A DNA stretch of 64,000 nt from Jeotgalibacillus malaysiensis (GTDB taxonomy: Bacteria > Bacillota > Bacilli > Bacillales > Jeotgalibacillaceae): the NCBI GenBank assembly GCA_000818095.1, contig CP009416.1, positions 866,501 through 930,500 of the forward strand, read 5' to 3'. Below, one piece after another: positions 34,321-42,073 of the stretch. Position 1 is the first letter of the stretch, and each line of letters starts with the position of its first letter. The notes beneath the pieces were generated by a model that was given only the letters and a program-made list of their open reading frames with translations, was not told the origin of the DNA and made no database searches. The position numbers and the translations under genes were made by a program.

Positions 34321-34524
34321 TTAGCCGTCTTCTGTAGGCTTATCGAAACGACTGAAAACCCACTTATAAATCAAATAATACAAAATCGCTATCGGAATGG
34401 CTGTTGAGAAGTAAATAATACCGTTTACAAGCCCATCTTTGGGTATAAACATACTATGGTAATATGAAACAATACTCCCGGTCAGCAGGATATAAAGTAC
34501 TTTTAAAATTTTCAATGAAACCAT
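34321..34524 (-). CDS. small membrane protein
   Basis: A 67-residue protein with two helices (KVLYILLTGSIVSYYHSMF and IIYFSTAIPIAILYYLIYKWV) and a charged end (FSRFDKPTEDG). ATG 34524 or 34527 may serve as start, with AGAGAG upstream. It is convergent with the hypothetical gene before it and lies just downstream of the DinB-type gene on the same strand. The family is unknown. Confidence 0.6.
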   Translation of the reverse strand: MVSLKILKVLYILLTGSIVSYYHSMFIPKDGLVNGIIYFSTAIPIAILYYLIYKWVFSRFDKPTEDG

Positions 34525-34548
34525 CACTCTCTTCTACCAAATTCGTTA

Positions 34549-35067
34549 TTAATTCTTATGTAAAAGCATCTTCTTAATCATTCTGATCTGCCCGCGGTGA
34601 TTGATTTCATCTTCCATCACATGATACCAGAACCAGTAGTTATTATGAGAAACACCATTATCCCACTTACCTTCTTGAAACAGCCATTCTTCATTTTTTG
34701 AACTCAAAATAGAATATGTTTTTTCTCTGGTTTCCTGCAGGATATTCAAGTAATACTCAAGTGGATGATTTCTGATCTCGTTGCTTGCTTCAGATCCAAG
34801 AAATAGTGCAGTTTTCCATTTTGAAAATTCTTCTTCATTTAAATCTCTGTCTTCGTGCGTAATTACCTGGTGAACAAAATCCACTGATGCGATGTGCATG
34901 AGAAGTGCGCCTATTGAGTTTGCGCCGTCGTAAGCGATGAAATCAAGGTCATCCTGGCTTAGGTCTTTGATATCTTCAAGCAGGACAGCTCTTGAGTAAT
35001 CAAGCATTGCAACCAGTTCGCCAATTTTCCCTTCAAAACCTTCTTTTTCTTTTATGGTAAATTCCAT
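34549..35067 (-). CDS. DinB-family protein
   Basis: A 172-residue four-helix-bundle protein of the DinB/YfiT superfamily, which includes metal-dependent thiol transferases of low-molecular-weight thiols. Three His positions suited to a metal site are visible: His in SIGALLMHIASVD, His in FWYHVMEDEINHRGQI, and the second His of that block. The start at 35067 is chosen because GGGAGG stands 7 bases before it. It is full length, unlike the truncated DinB relative at 19646-19765. The reaction is unknown. Confidence 0.87.
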   Translation of the reverse strand: MEFTIKEKEGFEGKIGELVAMLDYSRAVLLEDIKDLSQDDLDFIAYDGANSIGALLMHIASVDFVHQVITHEDRDLNEEEFSKWKTALFLGSEASNEIRNHPLEYYLNILQETREKTYSILSSKNEEWLFQEGKWDNGVSHNNYWFWYHVMEDEINHRGQIRMIKKMLLHKN

Positions 35068-35196
35068 TTGAATCCTCCCTGAAATGCAGTATAAATCTAA
35101 TCTTAACAGTAAAAAAATGGAGAACAAGGCTGATAGATTTAGAGGATAAATGCTATAATTAAATCAAGCATTCATGATAAGGGAATAGCGTTTCCT

Positions 35197-35236
35197 GTGA
35201 CACTACACTGAAATTAAGGTATAGTAAATTTACTAT
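35197..35236 (+). promoter_or_regulatory. mph promoter with palindrome over the -10 region
   Basis: GTGACA (35197-35202) and TATAGT (35220-35225) are 17 bp apart, five of six matches to each consensus. The perfect 16-bp palindrome ATAGTAAATTTACTAT (35221-35236) covers the -10 and the expected start of transcription, so a repressor may bind here. Confidence 0.7.
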
Positions 35237-35256
35237 ATAAGAGGAGGGTTATAAAA

Positions 35257-35301
35257 ATGTATTCAGTGAGACTACGCCAGCAAACTTTGAACAATCAGTA
35301 A
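35257..35301 (+). CDS. 14-codon leader peptide with Arg-Leu-Arg stalling motif
   Basis: GAGGAGGG stands 8 bases before ATG 35257, which encodes MYSVRLRQQTLNNQ and a stop. The peptide has the basic-X-basic motif (Arg-Leu-Arg at codons 5-7) at which macrolide-bound ribosomes stall. Its overall look, including the TLN.Q end, resembles the ErmD leader. It lies 229 bases upstream of a macrolide phosphotransferase-like gene. Codons 10-13 form one arm of an RNA stem with 35309-35317, so a stalled ribosome would change the folding downstream. Confidence 0.82.
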   Translation: MYSVRLRQQTLNNQ

Positions 35302-35346
35302 TTTCATATGTTCAAAGGCTCTGTTTTCATAAATGGAGTAAACGGG
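35285..35346 (+). promoter_or_regulatory. leader RNA pairing elements (putative antiterminator strand)
   Basis: CTTTGAACA (35285-35293) pairs perfectly with TGTTCAAAG (35309-35317). Next comes GCTCTGTTTTC (35318-35328). It is complementary in two blocks to the 5' arms of both downstream terminators, at 35399-35409 and 35469-35482. GTAAACGGG (35338-35346) is the exact complement of CCCGTTTAC (35458-35466). Confidence 0.6.
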
Positions 35347-35397
35347 AGAAGTCTGCACATTTTTAATTACCTTCAACGGATCAATTTTTGCCGCTGA

Positions 35398-35428
35398 AGA
35401 AAGGCAGAGGAGGTCTGTCTTTCTTTTT
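35398..35428 (+). terminator. attenuator terminator 1 before mph
   Basis: AGAAAGGCAGA (35398-35408) and TCTGTCTTTCT (35414-35424) form an 11-bp stem with one G-T pair and a GGAGG loop, and T4 follows. It lies between the leader peptide and mph. Confidence 0.75.
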
Positions 35429-35468
35429 GTATATCAAGGGAGACATTATTTAGTGTACCCGTTTACCC

Positions 35469-35497
35469 GAAACCCGCAGAGCAGTCTGCGGGTTTTT
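35469..35497 (+). terminator. attenuator terminator 2 before mph
   Basis: AACCCGCAGA (35471-35480) and TCTGCGGGTT (35485-35494) form a perfect 10-bp stem with a GCAG loop, and a T run follows. It ends about 20 bases before the mph ribosome binding site. Confidence 0.88.
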
Positions 35498-35529
35498 GAA
35501 TTAATTAAAATAATATGGAGGTATTTAAA

Positions 35530-36426
35530 ATGAAACAATCAGAAATTATTCATTTAGCTAAACAGGAAGGATTGCTGTTGTCAGAAGAAAGCTTTAAAAT
35601 CAATGAATCCGGCGTGGATTTCAGAGTGGCACATGCGACAGATCTGCAGGGCGAAAAGTGGATTTTACGCATTCCGCGCCAAAAGGAATCAATGAGGCAT
35701 GCAATTATTGAGAAGCGTGCACTCGATATTTTGAGTGGAAACGTCACTTTCCAGGTGCCGCGCTGGTCCATATTTACAGATCAGCTGATTGCTTATCAGC
35801 AGCTTGACGGTGTTCCGGCCGCAACAATAGATATGGAGCAGCAGGTATATGTGTGGGAGCTTGATGAGCAGAATCCGCCAGAAGAATTTTATCGTTCGCT
35901 GGGGAAAGCAATGGCGGAACTGCATACATTGGATACTGAGTTACTCAAAGATGCCGGTATCACAATCATTGAAGGAAAAGATATGAGAGCTGCAATGAAG
36001 GAAAGAATGAATCGTATCAAACAACATTTTGATATCCATCCGGCACTTTGGGAGCGCTGGGAAAAATGGCTGGCAAATGAACAGATATGGCCGGCGCATT
36101 CAGGTGTGAGACATGGCGACCTACACCCTGGTCACATTTTGATCAATGAGGAAAGTGCAGTGACCGGGTTCATCGACTGGACAGAAGTAAGCGTCGGTGA
36201 TGTATCATTCGATTTTACAGCGCATCTTCAGATCTTCGGAAAAGAAGGACTTCAAAAGCTGCTTGATGCTTATGGTGCTGCAGGCGGGCGGACTTGGTCA
36301 GGGATGGCTGCGCATATTGAAGAGGTGAAAGCAGCTGGAGCAATTGTGGTTGCTGAGTATGCATTAGTGTCGGGGCTTGATGAGATGCATAAGATGGCTA
36401 TTCAGATGCTTGGGGCAAGTGAGTAA
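35530..36426 (+). CDS. mph: macrolide 2'-phosphotransferase-like kinase
   Basis: A 298-residue cytosolic antibiotic kinase of the APH fold. The catalytic loop is VRHGDLHPGHIL, with the catalytic Asp, and the metal motif FIDWTEVSVGDVSFDF has its Asp. The HGDLHPGH and IDWTE forms are those of the Mph group that phosphorylates the 2'-OH of macrolides with GTP, rather than of aminoglycoside kinases. The length is typical (about 295-305). The start at 35530 has GGAGG 8 bases upstream. A leader peptide and two terminators precede it, which suggests drug-induced attenuation. Activity is inferred, not shown. Confidence 0.85.
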   Translation: MKQSEIIHLAKQEGLLLSEESFKINESGVDFRVAHATDLQGEKWILRIPRQKESMRHAIIEKRALDILSGNVTFQVPRWSIFTDQLIAYQQLDGVPAATIDMEQQVYVWELDEQNPPEEFYRSLGKAMAELHTLDTELLKDAGITIIEGKDMRAAMKERMNRIKQHFDIHPALWERWEKWLANEQIWPAHSGVRHGDLHPGHILINEESAVTGFIDWTEVSVGDVSFDFTAHLQIFGKEGLQKLLDAYGAAGGRTWSGMAAHIEEVKAAGAIVVAEYALVSGLDEMHKMAIQMLGASE

Positions 36427-36477
36427 TAAACTGATGTGAAGTGTCTCTAAACCGGTATTTATGCTTATTCTGACAGC

Positions 36478-36514
36478 AAAACCCCCATCAGCTTAATTTG
36501 CTGATGGGGGTTTT
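36478..36514. terminator. bidirectional terminator after mph
   Basis: AAAACCCCCATCAGC and GCTGATGGGGGTTTT pair perfectly around TTAATTT. It serves convergent genes. Confidence 0.92.
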
Positions 36515-36523
36515 CATCCAAAT

Positions 36524-37429
36524 TTAAATTGCCCACTTTCTGTCCCCGGTAAAGGAAATTGTGAGCCATTTTGTATATTTCATATGATGTATCTTATTTG
36601 AGAATTCGCTTCTGATCTGATCCTGCATTTTGACTGTCTGAATAGAGCTTTGAGGTGATACGACAAAGTCGATTTCAACAAATAGCTTACCCCCGACCTT
36701 TGCGACACGTACAATCGACTCCTGAAAGTCATATTTTTTCTCCAGATCCTCTGTAATTGCTTCTATTTGTGACTGGATTATTTGATCTGGTGACATCTCC
36801 AATATTTCTCTGCCTGATTTCATCATCTCAGTTACAGGAACTTTGATAAAATATCCTGCAACAATCAGTACCATAACCGGATCGATATAAGGAACGACAA
36901 AATCATAGTCAGTCCTTGATAACACTGCAGCGATCATAAAGCCGATTAAAACAGCCGAACTTAAAAGAGAGTCCATTTTCCACTGATTCGACTCTGCTGT
37001 AATAAAGCCGCCAGCATTTTTGGATTTTCTTTTGAAATATAAATAAATTGCCAGACACCCTGCTGCACCAATGATGGAATAAAGCAGTGCACCATCAATA
37101 TCTGTCGCCCGGCCACCGGTAGTTAATCCGGTTACTGCCTGTACAATGGAAAATATACAAAGTAACAGAATGATGGAGTATTTAAACAAAATAACAATCG
37201 GTTCAAGCATATCCTTTCCGAATGGAAAACGTTTGTGGTCATGTCTTCTAATGAATTGTGCGGCTCCTAACGAAAGCATAGATAAGCCAACGCTGATTAA
37301 AGAATAATATCCATCAAATTGAACCATTTGTGAGGATACAAGCCATCCCCAAACGATCCCCCCTACTGCAAAAACAAGTGCGGCATAGACAGATAGCTTT
37401 AATAATGATTTTTCCTGCTGGTGTTGCAT
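36524..37429 (-). CDS. cation diffusion facilitator family transporter
   Basis: A 301-residue CDF antiporter with about six helices (VYAALVFAVGGIVWGWL onwards) and a C-terminal cytoplasmic domain (about residues 205-295). The helix 2 and helix 5 metal sites are seen in part: FDGYYSLISVGLSML and DSLLSSAVLIGFM. The usual HxxxD in these helices is modified (Asp kept, His replaced by Tyr or Asp), so the metal may differ from zinc. It is 15 bases after the TetR-family gene, in the same operon, and is probably under its control. Confidence 0.88.
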   Translation of the reverse strand: MQHQQEKSLLKLSVYAALVFAVGGIVWGWLVSSQMVQFDGYYSLISVGLSMLSLGAAQFIRRHDHKRFPFGKDMLEPIVILFKYSIILLLCIFSIVQAVTGLTTGGRATDIDGALLYSIIGAAGCLAIYLYFKRKSKNAGGFITAESNQWKMDSLLSSAVLIGFMIAAVLSRTDYDFVVPYIDPVMVLIVAGYFIKVPVTEMMKSGREILEMSPDQIIQSQIEAITEDLEKKYDFQESIVRVAKVGGKLFVEIDFVVSPQSSIQTVKMQDQIRSEFSNKIHHMKYTKWLTISFTGDRKWAI

Positions 37430-37444
37430 AATAGCAAATCCTTT

Positions 37445-37999
37445 CTAATTAATTGCGTTTAAAATAAATTGTGTGACGTGCTGTTGACTTTGTTGTTCTG
37501 TGTTCTCCTGCTGATAGGCTACATGATACATTTCTGCTGCATTTTCAATCGTATTAACAATCATTCTGGCTGTCTGAAAAGCTGGAGCGGGTAGTGTTAG
37601 AGATTGATTCTGCTCAAGTTGTAAAGCGATTTTTTCATAATAAGGTCTGTAGATTTCTTCCCATCGCTCAAGAGAATGGTAGAACGCCATTCCTGAATAG
37701 CAAAGCGTAATTACCTTACGATATCGTTTCGTCATTTCAAAAGAGCTTACAACCAATTTTGTGATCAGATCTTCAATCGGTAGACCATCCTGCAGATCAA
37801 GCTGCTCAACGAGTTCATTCAAAATCCGCTCAGCAATTGCCGGTACAATCGCACTTTTTGAATCAAAATATAAATAAAAGGTGCCATGAGCGACACCGGC
37901 TTCTTTCACAATGTGAGAGATTGAAGTCTTCTCAAATCCTTTTTCAGTTAATACTTCAATTGCTGCATCTAATAAAAGGTTATATTTATCTTTTTTCAC
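37445..37999 (-). CDS. TetR-family regulator of the CDF operon
   Basis: A 184-residue repressor. The helix-turn-helix lies at about residues 25-45 (ISHIVKEAGVAHGTFYLYF), after the first helix LLDAAIEVLTEKGFEKTS. The C-terminal ligand domain is specific and not recognised. The ATG has AGGAGG upstream. A perfect 27-bp palindrome lies directly before the gene and is its likely operator, so it should repress itself and the CDF gene. The inducer (a metal or a small molecule) is unknown. Confidence 0.9.
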   Translation of the reverse strand: MKKDKYNLLLDAAIEVLTEKGFEKTSISHIVKEAGVAHGTFYLYFDSKSAIVPAIAERILNELVEQLDLQDGLPIEDLITKLVVSSFEMTKRYRKVITLCYSGMAFYHSLERWEEIYRPYYEKIALQLEQNQSLTLPAPAFQTARMIVNTIENAAEMYHVAYQQENTEQQSQQHVTQFILNAIN

Positions 38000-38012
38000 T
38001 TCTCATCCTCCT

Positions 38013-38039
38013 AAAAATGACTGACTATCAGTCATTTTT
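38013..38039 (-). promoter_or_regulatory. 27-bp TetR-type operator
   Basis: AAAAATGACTGA (38013-38024) and its exact complement TCAGTCATTTTT (38028-38039) flank CTA. It lies 14 bases upstream of the TetR-family start and partly matches the TGACTGA dyads of many AcrR/QacR-like operators. Confidence 0.8.
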
Positions 38040-38372
38040 ATATAGTACATTATTTTCAGGATAAAATAAAGCAAGATGCTTATCATTTTGGGATGATGAT
38101 AGATGGAATTAATCACTTTGGACGCCCTGCTTTTAGATCGAAGATAAAAGTAATAACGTATATACCCCGGGCGTGAAATACTGGTCAGGAATTAAATAAA
38201 TTCATAATGAAAAATAAAAATGAATCTAAAAGTAGAATTGTGTCGTCAATAGGGAAGAATACAAATGGATGACGATGGTCCTGCATGTTTTAAAGTGGGC
38301 TATCCGAAAAAATGATTATATTTTGGAAATGTTTGTTACCATATACATAACAAATCAACTTGGGGGTCTTTG
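38040..38372. other. intergenic region with no recognised gene
   Basis: About 330 AT-rich bases between the TetR operator and the PBP gene. It should contain the PBP promoter, but I could not assign it with confidence. No hairpin with a T run was seen. Confidence 0.4.
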
Positions 38373-40361
38373 ATGAAAACGAAAATGGCAGGATTAGCAG
38401 CTATGCTGGCGGCCGTCTTTTTGGCAGGTTGCCAGGATGAACCGATTACACCGGAAGAGCGTCTGAGTGAATATGTATCGCACTGGAATGAGCAGGATTT
38501 TGATGTGATGTTTGAAGAATATTCAACAACCGAGTCGAAAGAAACTTTTACTGAAGAAGAAATGATTGACTATTGGTCAAAAGTCTATGGTGATATCGAG
38601 ATATCGAACCTGGATGTTTCAATGGTAGAAGTTCCGGAAGACAAAGAGTTTCCCGAGGAAGAACCAGCTGAGATTGGGATCAGCATTGCTTTCGATACGT
38701 TTGCCGGACCGGTTTCTTACAGTAAAAATGTAACGCTGATCAATGAGGAACGTGAGGAAGAGAGTAATTGGTATGTGGATTGGGAACGTTCATTTATTCT
38801 GCCTGACCTTCAACCGGAAGATCAGATTCAGATTTCATCCACCAAGGGGATACGCGGGGAATTGTTCGACCGTAATGGCAACCCTTTAGCGATTAATGGG
38901 ACAGGCTACCGGGTAGGCGTGATCGCTGGGGATATAACAGATGAAGCTAAAAGTGGGCTTGCTGAAGCATTATCAATCACAACTGAAGAAATTGACAGCA
39001 CCCTTGATCAGGAATGGGTGAGTGATGGTTTGTTTGTCCCTATACAGGATTTGCCGCATTCTCAGGAGGAAGTATTAAGTGGCCTGAATGATCTTGAAGG
39101 TGTCGATTATCAGACTGTCGATATGAGGGAATATCCATATGGTGAAGCCGTGTCTCACCTGACGGGCTATATCGCACCAATTACAGCTGAACAGCTCGAG
39201 GAAGCTGAAGGTGATGGCTATACATCCAATGATTTATACGGTCAAAGAGGCCTTGAACAATTGTTAAATGATCGTCTGCGACCAAAAGCGGGTGGAGTCA
39301 TCGCGATTGAAAGAGGTGAGGAAGTGATCACAGTTGCAGAAAATGCACCGGAAGATGGAGAGAGCATTACACTGACTATTGACGCTGAACTCCAGCGCAC
39401 AGCCTTTGAAGCAATGGATGGTCAACCGGGTACAGCTGCAGCAGTGGATCCGGGAACAGGGGAGACACTTGTACTTGCAAGCTCGCCGGGTTTTGATCCG
39501 ACTGCAATGGCGCTTGGTATCGGACGTGAAGAACTCTCGGAAGACCCCGATCAGCCAACGTTGAACCGCTTTTCAGCAGCTTATGCACCGGGGTCAACTC
39601 AGAAAACAATTACTGCTGCAATAGGATTAGAGGCAGGAACGCTTGACCCAAATGAAGGGATTACAATCAATGATGGCTTAACATGGAGCAAAGAGGGCTG
39701 GGGTGACTTTCATGTAACCCGCGTCTACGAAACTGAAAATCCAGTTGACCTGAATAAAGGCCTCGTCTACTCTGACAACATTTATTTTGCCATGGTGGCA
39801 CTTGATATGGGTGCAGAAACGCTGATTGAAGGACTTGAATCTTATGGCTATGAAGAAGAAATGCCGTTTACTTATCCAATGACAATATCCCAGATTTCAA
39901 ATGACGGCACGATCGGATCAGAGGGACAGCTTGTTGATACGTCATACGGACAGGGTGAGATGCTGACCAATATTCTGCACCTTGCTTCTATGTATGAAGT
40001 AGTCATTACAAACGGCACAATCATGAAGCCGCTTTTACTTGAAGAAGAGGAGCCTGAAGTTTGGAAAGAGGGACTTCTTTCTGAAGAAAATGCTGCACTT
40101 TTAAGAACGGATCTGCGCGAGGTTGTCACTGAAGGTTTTGCACAGCCGGCAAATGTTGATGAGGTCAGCATTGCAGGTAAAACCGGAACAGCTGAACTGA
40201 AGCTTGCCGGAGAAGAGTCCGGTAAAGAGAATGGATTCTTTGTCGCTTATGATCAGAACAATCCTGAGTTTGTCATGGCGATGATGATTGAAAGTGTGGA
40301 AGATAAGGGTGGAAGTACGTATGTTTCTGAGCTTGTGACTGAGGTGTTTTTGAGTCAATAA
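38373..40361 (+). CDS. PBP2a/PbpC-like class B penicillin-binding protein
   Basis: A 662-residue lipid-anchored transpeptidase. Residues 1-20 are a lipoprotein signal (AAVFLAGC). Residues about 25-140 form an NTF2-like MecA_N domain, then a dimerisation domain and the transpeptidase domain. The active-site motifs are Ser408-Thr-Gln-Lys411, Ser467-Asp-Asn469 and Lys603-Thr-Gly605. This layout is that of S. aureus PBP2a and B. subtilis PbpC (PBP3), which have low affinity for beta-lactams. The start is ATG 38373, behind GGGGG. No mecR/blaR-type regulator is adjacent. Confidence 0.93.
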   Translation: MKTKMAGLAAMLAAVFLAGCQDEPITPEERLSEYVSHWNEQDFDVMFEEYSTTESKETFTEEEMIDYWSKVYGDIEISNLDVSMVEVPEDKEFPEEEPAEIGISIAFDTFAGPVSYSKNVTLINEEREEESNWYVDWERSFILPDLQPEDQIQISSTKGIRGELFDRNGNPLAINGTGYRVGVIAGDITDEAKSGLAEALSITTEEIDSTLDQEWVSDGLFVPIQDLPHSQEEVLSGLNDLEGVDYQTVDMREYPYGEAVSHLTGYIAPITAEQLEEAEGDGYTSNDLYGQRGLEQLLNDRLRPKAGGVIAIERGEEVITVAENAPEDGESITLTIDAELQRTAFEAMDGQPGTAAAVDPGTGETLVLASSPGFDPTAMALGIGREELSEDPDQPTLNRFSAAYAPGSTQKTITAAIGLEAGTLDPNEGITINDGLTWSKEGWGDFHVTRVYETENPVDLNKGLVYSDNIYFAMVALDMGAETLIEGLESYGYEEEMPFTYPMTISQISNDGTIGSEGQLVDTSYGQGEMLTNILHLASMYEVVITNGTIMKPLLLEEEEPEVWKEGLLSEENAALLRTDLREVVTEGFAQPANVDEVSIAGKTGTAELKLAGEESGKENGFFVAYDQNNPEFVMAMMIESVEDKGGSTYVSELVTEVFLSQ

Positions 40362-40453
40362 ACAGCCTGAAGTTTTCATGATGTGCAATTTTGATCATAA
40401 TCCTGATCTGTCCGGGTAAAGTGACCTATAAGACTTAACTGGAAGGGGATTAC

Positions 40454-41050
40454 ATGAAAAAATATTCTTACTTAACAGCTGCATCTGTGATGAGTGCAGT
40501 TGTCGTGATGAGCGGATGTGCAGGTACAGAAGAAAGCACCGAAAATGAAATAGTAGAAACGGCAGAGGATGGTTCATCTACTCCACAGCCGAATGAGGCA
40601 TTTAGTGATATCGATGTCTCTGGAGACGGTGAAATTCCTGATGGACTTGAAACAGCAGAAGACCCTGCATTTGCAGAAGGCGACACAGTGACGATCAATG
40701 CATCTCATTTTGGTGGAATGGAGGGAGCTGAAGGCACAATTGTCGGTGCTTACACCTCAAATGCCTACAGTATTTCTTATGAACCATCAGATGGAGGTGA
40801 CATGGTAGAAGATTATCAGTGGATTATTGATGAAGAAACGCGTGCAGGCGCACTTGAAACCCCTTATGCAGAGGGAGACGAGGTGGAAATTACGACTGAC
40901 CGTGTAGAAGGTATGTTTGGCGTCATGGTGGAAATTCAGTCTGTTCAGGAGGATGCTACGATCTATATGGTGGACTTTTCACTGACTGACAGTGAAGATA
41001 CAGTGTTGAATTATAAGTGGCTTGCAGAAGATGAGTTGTCTGCTGATTAA
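40454..41050 (+). CDS. YdhK-like lipoprotein with two DUF1541 domains
   Basis: A 198-residue surface lipoprotein. The lipobox SGC is at about residues 20-22, and an acidic low-complexity linker runs to about 70. Two repeats follow: YAEGDTVTI-like (AFAEGDTVTINASHFGGMEG) and PYAEGDEVEITTDRVEGMFG, each about 60 residues and each ending in a W(I/L)(I/A)(D/E)E motif. These are the DUF1541 domains found in YdhK and in copper-related lipoproteins. AAGGGG precedes the ATG. A terminator follows the gene. Confidence 0.9.
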   Translation: MKKYSYLTAASVMSAVVVMSGCAGTEESTENEIVETAEDGSSTPQPNEAFSDIDVSGDGEIPDGLETAEDPAFAEGDTVTINASHFGGMEGAEGTIVGAYTSNAYSISYEPSDGGDMVEDYQWIIDEETRAGALETPYAEGDEVEITTDRVEGMFGVMVEIQSVQEDATIYMVDFSLTDSEDTVLNYKWLAEDELSAD

Positions 41051-41055
41051 AATGG

Positions 41056-41082
41056 ACCGGTGGCTAAGGGCTGCCGGTTTTT
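41056..41082 (+). terminator. terminator after the YdhK-like gene
   Basis: ACCGGTGGC and GCTGCCGGT form an imperfect stem, and T5 follows. Confidence 0.75.
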
Positions 41083-41270
41083 GCTGTGTTGGTGTGGGAG
41101 GGCAGGAGCTGGGCTGCGGTAAGGGTAATTCAGTCACCTTTTGGAATATATCTATTGGCAATTGAATTATTCGACCATCAATCGTGTGGATTTCATCAAT
41201 AGTGGATTGGGGGATGGTGGATTACATCATCAATCAAATTAATTCGACCGGAAAATGGAAATTAATTCCA
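41083..41270. other. intergenic region downstream of the HAD remnant
   Basis: About 190 bases with repeated short words (ATTCGACC at two places, and ATCAATC). They look like the degenerate word elements seen elsewhere in the window. No gene is supported. Confidence 0.35.
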
Positions 41271-41408
41271 TTATAAGTCTACAATCTCTGTTGATGTTAC
41301 ATCCATTTCTGAAGCTGCTATAATCTGATTGCAGATATTTGAAATGATTTCTCCATCTTCATGTACAATGGTTCCATAAAAATCTAAGAAAAATGCTCTA
41401 ATAGTCAA
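41271..41408 (-). pseudogene. N-terminal remnant of a HAD-family hydrolase
   Basis: On the minus strand AAGGAGGAG stands 7 bases before TTG 41408. It opens MTIRAFFLDFYGTIVHEDGE, continues IISNICNQIIAASEMDVTS, and ends at a stop after 45 codons. The first 30 residues are the classical start of HAD phosphatases with the DFYGT form of motif I. The remaining roughly 180-200 residues of the family, with motifs II-IV, are missing, and the following DNA has no continuation. It is a truncated gene with intact start signals. Confidence 0.65.
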
Positions 41409-41468
41409 AAAGGCTCCTCCTTAACGAATGTATCTTTATAACCTGACTATACTCTGATTTTTCTTATC

Positions 41469-41927
41469 TTACAGCTTGTTTTTCACATCCACCAACTCAA
41501 ACCGCTCACAAACCAGCATCATATCCTCCGTATACGCTAGTCCCACCTCGCTCAATTCTTTCCTGAAAAAGCATTCGTGAGCTTCTTTCCAATAACGGTA
41601 GGTTCTGTCACCTTCACCCTCAGCAATTGCAAATTCTTCAGGTACTTCATTCATCGGCATCTGATCGACCTGAGAAGTTCGTATAATGGCTACCGGTTCC
41701 TCGTTACTATTGAGAATAATACTGTAATCATCCACTGCCGGCAGCGGTTCATTTTCAAGTTCATAGAAAATGAGGCCGGAGCAGGTGGCTGTTTTCACTC
41801 CGTCGACCACTAACTGAGCCAGCTCGTCTGGCACTGCACCAAACTGCCATGCAGTTACTGAAGGTGGCTTTTCTTTTCCTCTTGCGCTCCAAAAGTCGTT
41901 CCAATATTTCTGAGATGCTTTATTCAT
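41469..41927 (-). CDS. ASCH-domain protein
   Basis: A 152-residue cytosolic protein with an ASCH beta-barrel (a PUA-like RNA-binding fold). Typical features are the N-terminal helix YWNDFWSARG, WQFGAVPDELAQLVVDGVKTAT with Lys and Thr near the putative active site, and VDDYSIILNSNEEPVAIIRT. The C-terminal YRYWKEAHECFF is a family mark. Related proteins act on modified nucleosides or coactivators, but the substrate here is unknown. It stands alone on the minus strand. Confidence 0.88.
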   Translation of the reverse strand: MNKASQKYWNDFWSARGKEKPPSVTAWQFGAVPDELAQLVVDGVKTATCSGLIFYELENEPLPAVDDYSIILNSNEEPVAIIRTSQVDQMPMNEVPEEFAIAEGEGDRTYRYWKEAHECFFRKELSEVGLAYTEDMMLVCERFELVDVKNKL

Positions 41928-41974
41928 CCTGATTCTCCTAACATAACAAAATTTAAATCCGTTATTATATGTCG

Positions 41975-42011
41975 GGGACAGAGGAGAAAACCTTAAGCTA
42001 TCCTCTGTCCC
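41975..42011. other. 11-bp perfect inverted repeat
   Basis: GGGACAGAGGA (41975-41985) and its complement TCCTCTGTCCC (42001-42011) are 15 bases apart. No T run follows on the minus strand, so it is a hairpin or binding site of unknown role between two minus-strand genes. The next 60 bases contain TGTACATGTACA. Confidence 0.45.
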
Positions 42012-42073
42012 TTATGTGTACACCTAACGGCACTCTAACCTCCGTCTCCAACATGTACATGTACACGTACAAA

